Assembly (NCBI RefSeq): GCF_001598035.1
Contig: NZ_CP014835.1
Span: 496,001-560,000, forward strand
From: Streptococcus halotolerans
GTDB lineage: Bacteria; Bacillota; Bacilli; Lactobacillales; Streptococcaceae
DNA length: 64,000 nucleotides
Direction: 5' to 3'
Part shown: one piece after another, positions 56,056-64,000 of the stretch
How positions within the stretch are numbered: position 1 is the stretch's first letter
How the letters are laid out: each line of letters opens with the position of its first letter
Notes under the pieces: model-generated
Seen by the model: only the letters and a program-made list of their open reading frames with translations
What the model was told of the DNA's origin: nothing
Database searches by the model: none
Translations under genes and position numbers: made by a program

Positions 56056-58518
56056 ATGGAAGATAAAAATCTTATTAGTGTCAATCTGACTAGCGAGATG
56101 AAAACTAGCTTCATTGACTATGCCATGAGTGTTATCGTGGCGCGTGCCCTTCCAGATGTTAGAGATGGTTTAAAGCCTGTTCATCGTCGTATCCTTTATG
56201 GAATGAACGAACTAGGCGTTACACCGGATAAACCACATAAAAAATCAGCTCGTATCACTGGTGATGTCATGGGTAAATACCATCCTCACGGTGATAGTTC
56301 TATTTATGATGCCATGGTGCGTATGGCACAGTGGTGGTCATACCGCTATATGCTTGTTGATGGCCATGGTAACTTCGGTTCTATGGATGGTGACGGCGCA
56401 GCCGCTCAACGTTATACCGAGGCACGTATGAGCAAAATTGCTCTTGAAATGCTTAGGGACATCAATAAAAATACAGTTGATTTTCAGGACAACTATGATG
56501 GCAGTGAGCGTGAGCCATTAGTATTGCCAGCTCGCTTTCCCAATCTGTTAGTTAATGGGGCAACAGGTATCGCTGTGGGAATGGCGACCAATATTCCTCC
56601 TCATAATTTAGGAGAAACGATTGATGCTGTTAAATTGGTCATGGATAATCCCGATGTCACGACACGTGATCTTATGGAAGTTCTTCCTGGTCCTGACTTC
56701 CCAACAGGTGCTATGGTTATGGGAAAATCAGGTATTCATCGTGCCTACGATACTGGTAAAGGATCCATTGTTCTTCGTTCCAAAACAGAGATTGAAGTCA
56801 CTAAGACTGGGCGTGAACGCATTGTGGTCACCGAGTTTCCATACATGGTCAATAAAACCAAGGTTCATGAACATATTGTTAAACTAGCTCAAGAAAAGCG
56901 TATCGAAGGCATCACAGCTGTCCGTGATGAATCAAGCCGTGAAGGGGTACGCTTTATCATTGAAGTGAAACGAGATGCTTCAGCCAATGTTATCTTGAAT
57001 AACCTCTTTAAAATGACTAGCTTACAAACTAATTTTAGTTTTAACATGTTGGCCATTGAAAAAGGAGTTCCTAAGATTTTGACACTCCGCCAAATCTTAG
57101 ATAACTACATTGCTCACCAAAAAGAAGTCATTGTTAGACGTACTGAATTCGACAAGGCCAGGGCTGAAAGCCGTGCTCATATCTTAGAAGGTTTGCTGAT
57201 TGCGCTTGATCATTTGGATGAAGTCATTGCTATTATCCGTAATAGTCAAACTGACAGCGAAGCCCAAGCTGAATTGATGGCTCGATTTGAATTAAGTGAA
57301 CGTCAAAGTCAGGCTATTTTAGACATGCGTCTTCGTCGCTTGACAGGATTGGAACGAGATAAAATCCAATCGGAATACGATGAACTCTTGAAGCTTATTG
57401 CTGATTTGGCTGATATTTTAGCTAAACCAGAGCGCGTTATTACTATCATCAAGGAAGAGTTAGACGAGGTTAAACGTAAATTTAACGATGACCGTCGTAC
57501 AGAATTGATGGTTGGTGAAGTTCTATCTCTTGAAGATGAGGACCTAATTGAAGAGGAAGATGTGCTTATCACACTTTCTAATAAAGGCTATATCAAACGT
57601 CTTGCTCAAGACGAATTCCGTGCTCAAAAACGTGGTGGTCGTGGCGTCCAAGGAACTGGGGTTAATGATGACGACTTCGTTAGTCAGTTAGTATCAACCA
57701 GCACGCACGATACGATCTTATTCTTTACTAACTTGGGCCGTGTCTATAAACTAAAAGGATATGAAATTCCAGAATATGGTCGTACTGCCAAGGGTCTACC
57801 TGTTGTCAATCTCTTGAAGCTAGACGATGGTGAGTTTATTCAAACCATGATCAATGCTCGTAAGGATGATATCAAGGATCATTATTTCTTCTTTACAACC
57901 TATGCTGGTATCGTCAAACGCGTTTCCACTTCCGAATTTGACAACATTCGTCAAAATGGTCTCAAAGCTCTAACACTTAAAGACAATGACCAATTAATCA
58001 ATGTTCAGGTAACAACTGGTCATGATGATATTATCATTGGGACAACAGCTGGCTATTCTGTTCGTTTCAATGAGTCGGTTGTTCGTAGTATGGGACGTTC
58101 CGCAGCTGGTGTCCGAGGAGTAAAACTTCGTGATGAGGATTATGTTGTAGGTGCTTCAACCATTACTGATGAGCAAGAAGTACTTGTTATTACCGAAAAA
58201 GGATACGGCAAACGGACATCTGCTCAAGAATACCCAACCAAGGGACGTGGTGGTAAAGGTATCAAAACAGCTAATATCACTGATAAAAATGGGGCTTTAT
58301 CCGGTCTTGTTACTGTCTCTGGTGACGAAGATGTCATGTTAATCACCAATAAAGGGGTTGTCATCCGCACTAATGTTTCGAACATTTCTCAAACTGGGCG
58401 TTCAACAATGGGCGTTCGACTCATGCGTCTTGAAAAAACATCAACATTAGTAACTTTTGCATTAGTCGATGCCGAAAATGTTGAAGAAACAGCTGAAACC
58501 TTAGAAACAGAGGATTAA
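56056..58518 (+). CDS. gyrA: DNA gyrase subunit A
   Basis: 820-residue type II topoisomerase subunit. The active-site Tyr is in [12 protein letters not shown] (about residue 118). The quinolone-resistance region reads [12 protein letters not shown]: Ser at 81 is wild type and residue 85 is Asp, where pneumococcus has Glu. The C-terminal blades carry the GyrA-box [10 protein letters not shown], which marks gyrase rather than ParC. I chose ATG 56056 over 56050 because the purine-rich site AAAGAGA is correctly spaced only for it. Followed by srtA after one base. Confidence 0.96.
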   Translation: MEDKNLISVNLTSEMKTSFIDYAMSVIVARALPDVRDGLKPVHRRILYGMNELGVTPDKPHKKSARITGDVMGKYHPHGDSSIYDAMVRMAQWWSYRYMLVDGHGNFGSMDGDGAAAQRYTEARMSKIALEMLRDINKNTVDFQDNYDGSEREPLVLPARFPNLLVNGATGIAVGMATNIPPHNLGETIDAVKLVMDNPDVTTRDLMEVLPGPDFPTGAMVMGKSGIHRAYDTGKGSIVLRSKTEIEVTKTGRERIVVTEFPYMVNKTKVHEHIVKLAQEKRIEGITAVRDESSREGVRFIIEVKRDASANVILNNLFKMTSLQTNFSFNMLAIEKGVPKILTLRQILDNYIAHQKEVIVRRTEFDKARAESRAHILEGLLIALDHLDEVIAIIRNSQTDSEAQAELMARFELSERQSQAILDMRLRRLTGLERDKIQSEYDELLKLIADLADILAKPERVITIIKEELDEVKRKFNDDRRTELMVGEVLSLEDEDLIEEEDVLITLSNKGYIKRLAQDEFRAQKRGGRGVQGTGVNDDDFVSQLVSTSTHDTILFFTNLGRVYKLKGYEIPEYGRTAKGLPVVNLLKLDDGEFIQTMINARKDDIKDHYFFFTTYAGIVKRVSTSEFDNIRQNGLKALTLKDNDQLINVQVTTGHDDIIIGTTAGYSVRFNESVVRSMGRSAAGVRGVKLRDEDYVVGASTITDEQEVLVITEKGYGKRTSAQEYPTKGRGGKGIKTANITDKNGALSGLVTVSGDEDVMLITNKGVVIRTNVSNISQTGRSTMGVRLMRLEKTSTLVTFALVDAENVEETAETLETED

Positions 58519-58519
58519 G

Positions 58520-59260
58520 ATGACTCAAAAAAAGAAACATAAACTAGGTGGTTTCCTAAGAAATCTAATCGTTATCCTACTTATGCTTGTAGGGATTGCT
58601 TTAATTTTTAATAAATCAATTCGTAATACTGTTATTGCTTGGAATACTAACAAATATCAAGTTGAACATGTAAGTCGAAAAACGATTAAAAAGAATCAAA
58701 AGGCAGAAACTAGCTATGATTTTGATGGTGTAGACTCCATCAGTACCGAGTCAGTCTTATCTGCCCAAATGAATGCTCAACAGCTACCAGTTATTGGAGG
58801 CATTGCCATTCCTGAGGTAGGCATCAACTTACCCATTTTCAAAGGTCTGGGCAATACCGAATTAACTTATGGTGCTGGAACGATGAAAGAAAATCAAGTC
58901 ATGGGGGGCAAGAATAACTATGCGCTTGCCAGTCACCATGTCTTTGGAATGACCGGCTCATCTAATATGCTTTTTTCACCACTTGATCGTGCTAAAAATG
59001 GCATGAAGATTTACTTAACAGATAAAGAAAAGGTCTACACCTACAAGATTACTAATGTACATGTTGTAGCGCCTACAGAAGTGGCTGTGATAGATGACCA
59101 TGCTGGAAAAAGTGAATTAACCCTTGTAACTTGTACAGATGCTGAAGCCACGGAACGCACGATCGTTAATGCTGTTCTTGAAGGAGAAACAAGTTACGGT
59201 GATGCTTCTGATGACATTCATAAAGCCTTTAACACGTCTTATAATCAGATTGTGCTCTAA
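58520..59260 (+). CDS. srtA: Class A sortase
   Basis: 246-residue membrane-anchored transpeptidase. One helix lies near residues 14-29. The catalytic His is in YALASHHVFG (about residue 140), the Cys in LTLVTCTDAE (about 206) and the Arg in ATERTIV (about 214). It cleaves LPxTG proteins and joins them to peptidoglycan. It follows gyrA immediately, the standard streptococcal arrangement. No LPxTG substrate is encoded in the window. Confidence 0.95.
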   Translation: MTQKKKHKLGGFLRNLIVILLMLVGIALIFNKSIRNTVIAWNTNKYQVEHVSRKTIKKNQKAETSYDFDGVDSISTESVLSAQMNAQQLPVIGGIAIPEVGINLPIFKGLGNTELTYGAGTMKENQVMGGKNNYALASHHVFGMTGSSNMLFSPLDRAKNGMKIYLTDKEKVYTYKITNVHVVAPTEVAVIDDHAGKSELTLVTCTDAEATERTIVNAVLEGETSYGDASDDIHKAFNTSYNQIVL

Positions 59261-59268
59261 GGTTATTC

Positions 59269-59300
59269 AAAAAGAACTTTGTTACGACAAGGTTCTTTTT
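59269..59300 (+). terminator. Terminator of gyrA-srtA
   Basis: AAAAAGAACTTTGT pairs with ACAAGGTTCTTTTT (one G-T pair) over TACG. Confidence 0.92.
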
Positions 59301-59354
59301 GTTATATAATTGATGCTAATGCTATTTTTTTGAAATCTTATTTTAAGATTAACA

Positions 59355-59363
59355 TGCTATAAT
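59355..59363 (+). promoter_or_regulatory. Extended -10 promoter of the DUF1002 gene
   Basis: TGCTATAAT, with an AATCTTA/TAAGATT inverted repeat just upstream (59334-59350) that could be an operator. Confidence 0.6.
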
Positions 59364-59429
59364 GATGATAGCAATTGCTCCTTAACTAATTAACACCATT
59401 AACTAGTCAAGGAGCCCATGGAGGAAAGT

Positions 59430-60383
59430 ATGTCTATCAAAAAACACTTAACAAAAGCTGGGATTATCCTTGCTTCACTCTCTTTTTCAGGTAGTGTTCT
59501 GGCTGACAGTCAGGTGCAGAATGTCATCGACGAAAGTTATGTGCAACCTGATTATGTCCTTGGTTACTCTTTATCAGACTCTCAAAAACAAGAAACACTT
59601 CGTTTGTTGAACTACCAAGAAGGAAAAGATACGGATTTAAAAACCTTGAACACAAGTAGCTACGCCAAAATCATGGACGTTGCTGATGATCCTAGTTTAC
59701 AACTTTATTCATCTGTTAAAATTAAGAAATTAGGGGCTTCTAAAACTTTAAATGTTAATATTGTAACTCCAGAGAATATTACTAAGGTCACTGAAGACAT
59801 GTATCGAAATGCTGCCGTTACCTTAGGCATCCAACATGCAGACATTGAAATAGCAGCCCCAATCCCAGTAACGGGAGAGTCAGCTTTAGCAGGCATCTAT
59901 TATTCCCTAGAAAAAAATGGTGCTCAGGTGCCTGATGAAAGTAAGGATTTGGCACAAGAAGAATTAAACGCTTTATCAGATATTAATCAGGAAAATCAAG
60001 GAAAAGAAGGCTTCGACGCTGATAAACTTAATGTTGCTCTGACTGATATCAAAGCAGCAATCGCGCAATCAGGAAAAAATCTAACCAAGGAAGATGTTCA
60101 AAAGATTGTTGAAGATACTTTGGACAATTATAATCTTAAATCCAGTATGACTGAGAATCAGATTAATTTAATTGTTAATTTCGCAGTTAACTTATCTAAC
60201 AGTGGTGTCATCAGCAACGGTGATTTTGTTAAGACCTTATCAGATTTGAAAGATAGTATTATTTCTAAGGCTAATGGCAATTTTAAAGGTATCGATGTTA
60301 ATTTTGATGCCAATAAAGCGATTGAACAAGGAAAAGGCATTTGGCAACAAATCGTTGATTTCTTTAAAAAATTAATTGGATAA
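59430..60383 (+). CDS. DUF1002 family secreted protein
   Basis: 317-residue exported protein. A basic start, the hydrophobic AGIILASLSFSG and a VLADS cleavage region form a signal peptide of about 25 residues; no lipobox or LPxTG is present. The body (YVLGYSLSDSQKQETLRLLN, NAAVTLGIQHADIEIAAPIPVTG) fits DUF1002, found in many Firmicutes without known function. ATG 59430 has GGAGG at good spacing; an in-frame ATG at 59418 is too close to its AAGGAG. It has its own promoter and terminator. Confidence 0.82.
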   Translation: MSIKKHLTKAGIILASLSFSGSVLADSQVQNVIDESYVQPDYVLGYSLSDSQKQETLRLLNYQEGKDTDLKTLNTSSYAKIMDVADDPSLQLYSSVKIKKLGASKTLNVNIVTPENITKVTEDMYRNAAVTLGIQHADIEIAAPIPVTGESALAGIYYSLEKNGAQVPDESKDLAQEELNALSDINQENQGKEGFDADKLNVALTDIKAAIAQSGKNLTKEDVQKIVEDTLDNYNLKSSMTENQINLIVNFAVNLSNSGVISNGDFVKTLSDLKDSIISKANGNFKGIDVNFDANKAIEQGKGIWQQIVDFFKKLIG

Positions 60384-60390
60384 GCAGATC

Positions 60391-60432
60391 ACATCAGGAA
60401 GTTGTTGAACAATTTTCTGATGTTTTTATTTT
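60391..60432 (+). terminator. Terminator of the DUF1002 gene
   Basis: ACATCAGGAA pairs with TTTCTGATGT over a short loop, then TTTTATTTTTTT. Confidence 0.88.
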
Positions 60433-60462
60433 TTTGAAAATTACTTTGATTTCTATTTCTAA

Positions 60463-60771
60463 ATGTCCTATAATGGCAATTACAACTTATCAGAACTATC
60501 TGATAATGCTGTAAGAAGCTCGTCTATGGCTGAAAATGTTAATTGGAAAAATTGTTTTAAAGCAATTGGACCTGGTATTTTGTTGCTACCGCTATGGATT
60601 AGCGGTTCACCTATCGTATCACCAACCCAAGCAGGTGCTAAATACGGCTGGCAACTGGTGATTGTTATTTTACTAGTCAATTTATTCAAATACCCTTTCT
60701 TTCATTTTGGCTCACAATATATCTTGCAAAATAATGAAAGTTTGATTGAGTACTATTCTAAAACAGGAAGA
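60463..60771 (+). pseudogene. Nramp-related metal transporter, N-terminal remnant
   Basis: About 100 residues remain. AIGPGILLLPLWISGSPIVS, then PTQAGAKYGWQLVIV, LLVNLFKYPFFHFG and NNESLIEYYSKTG match the first two helices and loop of Nramp-type transporters lacking the classical DPGN motif. A full protein has more than 400 residues. The frame then runs into an unrelated gene and stops at 60786. A TATAAT box lies at 60469-60474, so the true start is probably ATG 60526. The deletion removed all later helices. Confidence 0.8.
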
Positions 60772-61398
60772 GATCCAAGGTTATAGGGTTAGTTTAACTA
60801 GCAAAGAAGCACAGCGGATGTTTGACTTCAAGGAGCCATTTTATGGACAAGAAACGGTGACGCAGTTCATTCAAGGTCCCGCAAGCTTATCGCTATCAGG
60901 TTTGTTAGAACCCTTGATTGAGATCGAGTTGGTTTTCGTGCTAAGGCATATTTATCTATTGACGACTCACCAGAAGACCTTCTTGAAAAATGAACTATCG
61001 CTCTTGGTATTGAAGTACCAGATGCATGCTTTAAAAACTGGTTTCCTAAACTCAATAAGTATCTGGTTGTTTCTGATTATGCCGTAGATGGCCGAATCAT
61101 CTATGGACAAGAACAGGATGTCAAAGGCAACTTTACTGTTGAAGAGTTAGCCAATAGCTTAGGTATTTTAAGCAGAAATGAGCAAAAAATTGATCGAGAA
61201 ACCTCGGTAGAGGTACTAGGAAATCCTTTAAAATCTGTTACTTGGTTGATCAAAAAACTAGCTAGTCATGGAAAAATTTTCAAGAAAGGACAACAAGTAT
61301 CAAGTGACACCCTTATTATTCCACCACATTTAGAAAAAAGGATTTATCGTGTTGGTTATGGTCGTGGGGTTGATTCTTTGGAGTTAAGAGGTGACTAG
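60765..61398 (+). pseudogene. 2-keto-4-pentenoate hydratase family pseudogene
   Basis: GYRVSLTSKEAQRMFDFKEP, then DACFKNWFPKLNKYLVVSDY, SVEVLGNPLKSVTWLIKKLA and the closing RIYRVGYGRGVDSLEL are segments of the MhpD/fumarylacetoacetate hydrolase superfamily. The 5' part is missing at the junction near 60770. A one-base deletion near 60933 breaks the frame and a TGA interrupts it at 60988-60990. It ends at TAG 61396-61398. Not expected to be functional. Confidence 0.8.
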
Positions 61399-61604
61399 TA
61401 GCCCAAAGATAGATTAGAGAGTTCTGGTCTCAAAAAGTCGACAGGCTCTCTCGAACATGAAAATATCTAGTAATTGACCTTTACATCTTTAAACAAAAAG
61501 AAAAATGATTGAAAAAATGGTTCAAAATAAACTTTTTCTTCAATCTGTGATCAGAGATATTTCAGAGAAGTTCTGGTCTATTTACTTTTTACAAAAGCTT
61601 TTGA

Positions 61605-61669
61605 TTGACTTTAGTTCTCATGGGAACTATAATAGATTTCAAATAGTTTTTATGAGAACTATTTGAAAT
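61605..61669 (+). promoter_or_regulatory. hrtBA-like promoter with two operators
   Basis: TTGACT (61605-61610), 17-base spacer, TATAAT (61628-61633). Two related palindromes overlap it: AGTTCTCATGGGAACT in the spacer (61612-61627) and AGTTTTTATGAGAACT downstream (61645-61660). A 13-bp inverted repeat ATTTCAAATAGTT/AACTATTTGAAAT (61636-61669) encloses the second. This points to tight repression by a dimeric regulator, which is not encoded nearby. Confidence 0.75.
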
Positions 61670-61692
61670 TCAGTTAGTAAAGGAAGTTCACT

Positions 61693-62760
61693 ATGTTTCT
61701 AGCTTTAAATGAAATCAAACACGCTAAATTGAGGTACGGTCTTATATTAGGTCTACTTTTTCTAATCGCCTATCTCATGTTTTTTCTGACAGGATTAGCC
61801 TTTGGATTGATGCAGGATAATCGTTCTGCTGTCGATAAATGGCAGGCTAACACCATCTTTTTAAATAAAGAGTCCAACGATCTTTTATCCGCGTCTAATA
61901 TCCCAGCTGACACAGCAGATAAGGTCAAAGCAGACGATATAGCCCCCCTAAGTCAAACGGCCAGTTCAGCATGGACCAAGGAAAATCCCAAAGATGATGA
62001 TAAAGAAAAAGTTTCACTCTTCGGGATTGAAAGATCTAGCTTTTTAGCACCAAATATTACTGAAGGTCGTCTCTTCAAAAATGATAAGGAAGTAGTCGTT
62101 GATCAATCACTAGCCCAAGATGAAGAGTTTAAGATTGGGCAAACCTTACATGTGGCAAGTAGTGACCATACTTTAAAAATCGTAGGTTACACTGACAATG
62201 CTATGTTCAGTGTAGCACCGGTACTTTATATGAATCAAAAAGCTTTTAATCAAGTGAAGTTTGGCAAAGATAGTTCTGACGGTCCGATCAATGCACTCGT
62301 CGTCAAAGGAGATGTTTCTCAATATCCCAAAGACTTAAAAAAATTAGCCATAGCCGACTTTATCAAAAAATTGCCTGGTTATAATGCTCAAAATCTAACC
62401 TTCGGTTTTATGATTGGTTTTTTGATTATCATTGCTTCAGTGGTTATCGGAATCTTTATGTATGTTTTAACCATTCAAAAAGCACCAGTTTTCGGTGTCA
62501 TGAAGGTTCAAGGGATTTCTAACGGCTATATTGGTAGAGCGGTGATGTCACAAACTGTCTTGTTGAGTATTATCGGGACAGTATTGGGTCTGCTTGGAAC
62601 ATGGCTCAGTTCTCTTATTTTACCAGCTGCAGTTCCTTTTCAGAGCAATTGGCTGTTATATGGTGCCATCGGTCTAGCCTTAGTGCTATTTGCGCTATTA
62701 GGCACCTTATTCTCTGTCAGATCTGTATCGAAAATTGATCCTCTTGTTGCCATTAGTTAG
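61693..62760 (+). CDS. HrtB-like ABC transporter permease (MacB/FtsX type)
   Basis: 355-residue permease. One helix near residues 17-40, a large extracytoplasmic domain (about 45-230) and three helices near 240-265, 288-312 and 325-345 give the four-helix MacB/FtsX layout. FLALNEIKHAKLRYGLILGL and the ending SVRSVSKIDPLVAIS match HrtB-type proteins that expel haem or membrane-active compounds. Substrate is inferred only. AAAGGAAG precedes the ATG. The ATPase gene follows after 11 bases. Confidence 0.83.
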   Translation: MFLALNEIKHAKLRYGLILGLLFLIAYLMFFLTGLAFGLMQDNRSAVDKWQANTIFLNKESNDLLSASNIPADTADKVKADDIAPLSQTASSAWTKENPKDDDKEKVSLFGIERSSFLAPNITEGRLFKNDKEVVVDQSLAQDEEFKIGQTLHVASSDHTLKIVGYTDNAMFSVAPVLYMNQKAFNQVKFGKDSSDGPINALVVKGDVSQYPKDLKKLAIADFIKKLPGYNAQNLTFGFMIGFLIIIASVVIGIFMYVLTIQKAPVFGVMKVQGISNGYIGRAVMSQTVLLSIIGTVLGLLGTWLSSLILPAAVPFQSNWLLYGAIGLALVLFALLGTLFSVRSVSKIDPLVAIS

Positions 62761-62771
62761 AAAGGAAGAGT

Positions 62772-63449
62772 ATGTCAGTATTAACCTTAAAAGGAGTCAC
62801 CAAGTCTTTTAAAGATGGCTCTAAAACCATAACTGCATTAAAAGAAACAAACATTCAAGTAGAAGCTGGAGAATTTGTTGCTATTATTGGGCCATCTGGC
62901 TCTGGAAAATCAACGTTTTTGACCATATCAGGCGGTCTGCAAACACCAAGTAGCGGTGATGTGTTGATTAATAACCATTCTTATTCAGGATTATCTGAAA
63001 AAAAACGTTCTAAGAGACGCTTTCAAGATATTGGATTTATTTTACAGGCTTCTAATTTAGTTCCCTTTTTAACCGTTAAACAGCACCTGCAATTGGTTGA
63101 TCAGATTAATAAGTCAACCCGTCGTGGGGTAGCAGAGGACCTCTTAGAAGACTTGGGTATTTCTCAGCTAGCCGATAAATTGCCTGAAGAACTCTCAGGA
63201 GGAGAACGCCAACGCGTGGCTATTGCACGCGCCTTGTACAACGACCCAGCCTTGATCTTAGCCGATGAGCCGACTGCGAGTTTGGACACAGAGCGAGCAT
63301 ATGACGTGGTCAAGTTATTAGCTAAAGAAAGTAAAGAAAAAAATAAAGCTATTATTATGGTAACCCATGATAAGCGTATGATTACGGAATGTGATAAGGT
63401 TTATGAGATGCAAGATGGCGTTTTACGAGATGTTAGTGATGCGCATTAA
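62772..63449 (+). CDS. HrtA-like ABC transporter ATPase
   Basis: 225-residue ATPase of the LolD/MacB class. Walker [10 protein letters not shown] (about residue 40), Q-loop FILQASNLVPFL, signature ELSGGERQRVAIARAL (about 140), Walker B ALILADEPTASLD and switch His in IIMVTHDKRMI are canonical. It energises the preceding permease. AAAGGAAG precedes the ATG and a terminator follows directly. Confidence 0.88.
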   Translation: MSVLTLKGVTKSFKDGSKTITALKETNIQVEAGEFVAIIGPSGSGKSTFLTISGGLQTPSSGDVLINNHSYSGLSEKKRSKRRFQDIGFILQASNLVPFLTVKQHLQLVDQINKSTRRGVAEDLLEDLGISQLADKLPEELSGGERQRVAIARALYNDPALILADEPTASLDTERAYDVVKLLAKESKEKNKAIIMVTHDKRMITECDKVYEMQDGVLRDVSDAH

Positions 63450-63450
63450 G

Positions 63451-63473
63451 AAGTGGTTTGACGCCACTTTTTT
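63451..63473 (+). terminator. Terminator of the HrtBA-like operon
   Basis: AAGTGG pairs with CCACTT over TTTGACG, then TTTT. Confidence 0.85.
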
Positions 63474-63711
63474 GAACTGTTTTAAATATAACGTTTGCAT
63501 AAAAGCAGTTGGCTTTCACAACGTATCCTAGTATCGATAAGACCATACGAAGCAGGCTTATCGATAAGAATGAGGTTTCGCTAAGTATAATCAAGTCAAC
63601 CTGCCCTGATAAAGTAGTAGGTAATATCCATTAGCTGCTTTATGCTCAAAATTCGCTTTGAGCAGTGTTAGCCACTTAAAAAAAGATATGGAAAAGGCTT
63701 TCAAAAAAAGT

Positions 63712-63740
63712 TAGACAATTCACATGCCCTGTGATATAAT
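63712..63740 (+). promoter_or_regulatory. Promoter of the terminal lipoprotein gene
   Basis: TAGACA, 17-base spacer, TATAAT with an upstream TG (extended -10). A TATCGATAAG/CTTATCGATA inverted repeat lies about 180 bases further upstream. Confidence 0.75.
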
Positions 63741-63771
63741 TTAGTCATAGAAAGTTTTGGAGGATTTTTTT

Positions 63772-64000
63772 ATGAAAAAGAAATTGGTTTACGGAACATT
63801 ACTGTTTGGTTCGTTATTAACACTTGCTGCTTGTGGAAGTGATACAGCAAAAGACGCTTCAAAAACAGCTAATACTGCTAAATCTGAAGTAAGTAAAAAA
63901 GCTAAAGATACTAAAAAAGCAGTCAATGAAGCTACTTCAGCTGACCTCAAAGATGGTACTTACAAAGCTGAATCAGACTATGATTCACGCGGTTGGAAAG
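63772..64000 (+). CDS. Lipoprotein with the start of an FMN-binding-type domain (3' end missing)
   Basis: The window ends inside this gene; 76 residues are visible. The signal peptide ends at the lipobox LAAC (Cys near residue 21). A lysine/alanine-rich linker (KTANTAKSEVSKKAKDTKKA) follows, and then DLKDGTYKAESDYDSRGWK, which resembles the opening of FMN-binding domains in PplA-type electron-transfer lipoproteins. GGAGG precedes the ATG. If correct, ApbE (26.3-27.2 kb) could flavinylate it. The call needs the missing part. Confidence 0.7.
   Translation, partial: MKKKLVYGTLLFGSLLTLAACGSDTAKDASKTANTAKSEVSKKAKDTKKAVNEATSADLKDGTYKAESDYDSRGWK

Overview
The window looks like a low-GC Gram-positive chromosome of the genus Streptococcus, most likely the pyogenic group. 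The signs are strong Shine-Dalgarno sites, extended -10 promoters, the ciaRH and pstSCAB1B2-phoU loci, split coaB/coaC with a pantothenate ECF component, an asd-type small RNA in front of asd, and the order nox ... ldh (reversed) - gyrA - srtA. The species cannot be fixed from sequence reading alone. No rRNA, tRNA, prophage or CRISPR array was recognised.

Layout. 1-8.3 kb: end of ribF, spxA, a UPF0223 gene, an inositol monophosphatase, an rRNA m5C methyltransferase and the phosphate uptake operon pstS-C-A-B1-B2-phoU. 8.3-15.2 kb: a small inverted-repeat element, pepN, an intact ISL3-family insertion sequence placed in the pepN terminator, the ciaR-ciaH two-component system and rpsT. 15.2-24 kb: coaA, then an rsmC-like methyltransferase with pdp-deoC-cdd and a BmpA-type nucleoside ABC importer, which together form a nucleoside salvage block. 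24-37.5 kb: nox, a stand-alone ATP-cone protein, apbE and a tautomerase on the minus strand, then a long plus-strand run tdk-prfA-prmC-tsaC-GNAT-glyA-nucleoid protein-lysozyme-like protein-heterodimeric ABC exporter. 37.6-39.7 kb: a second identical ISL3 copy followed by a mosaic of IS relics and the first 23 codons of a response regulator. 39.7-43.3 kb (minus): pgm and panT-coaC-coaB. 43.4-48.2 kb: lipoate ligase, GcvH-like protein, fhs, two acetyltransferases and a DUF1905 protein. 48.4-54 kb: two tandem cardiolipin synthases, asd RNA, asd, dapA. 54-60.4 kb: a gene-poor gap, ldh (minus), gyrA, srtA and a DUF1002 secreted protein. 60.4-64 kb: a deletion scar fusing an Nramp gene to a decayed hydratase gene, an HrtBA-like ABC exporter with a double operator, and the start of a flavin-binding-type lipoprotein.

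How the genes work together. Phosphate uptake (pst), nucleoside import and breakdown (rns, pdp, deoC, cdd, tdk), pantothenate to CoA (PanT, CoaA, CoaB, CoaC), one-carbon metabolism (GlyA, Fhs), lipoylation (lipoate ligase and its GcvH-like substrate), NADH reoxidation (Nox, Ldh) and the start of the lysine/diaminopimelate branch (asd, dapA) are all present. ApbE and the terminal lipoprotein suggest extracytoplasmic flavinylation. Most of the window is core genome. The accessory signal is concentrated at the two IS copies, the 39 kb relic cluster and the 60.5-61.4 kb scar.
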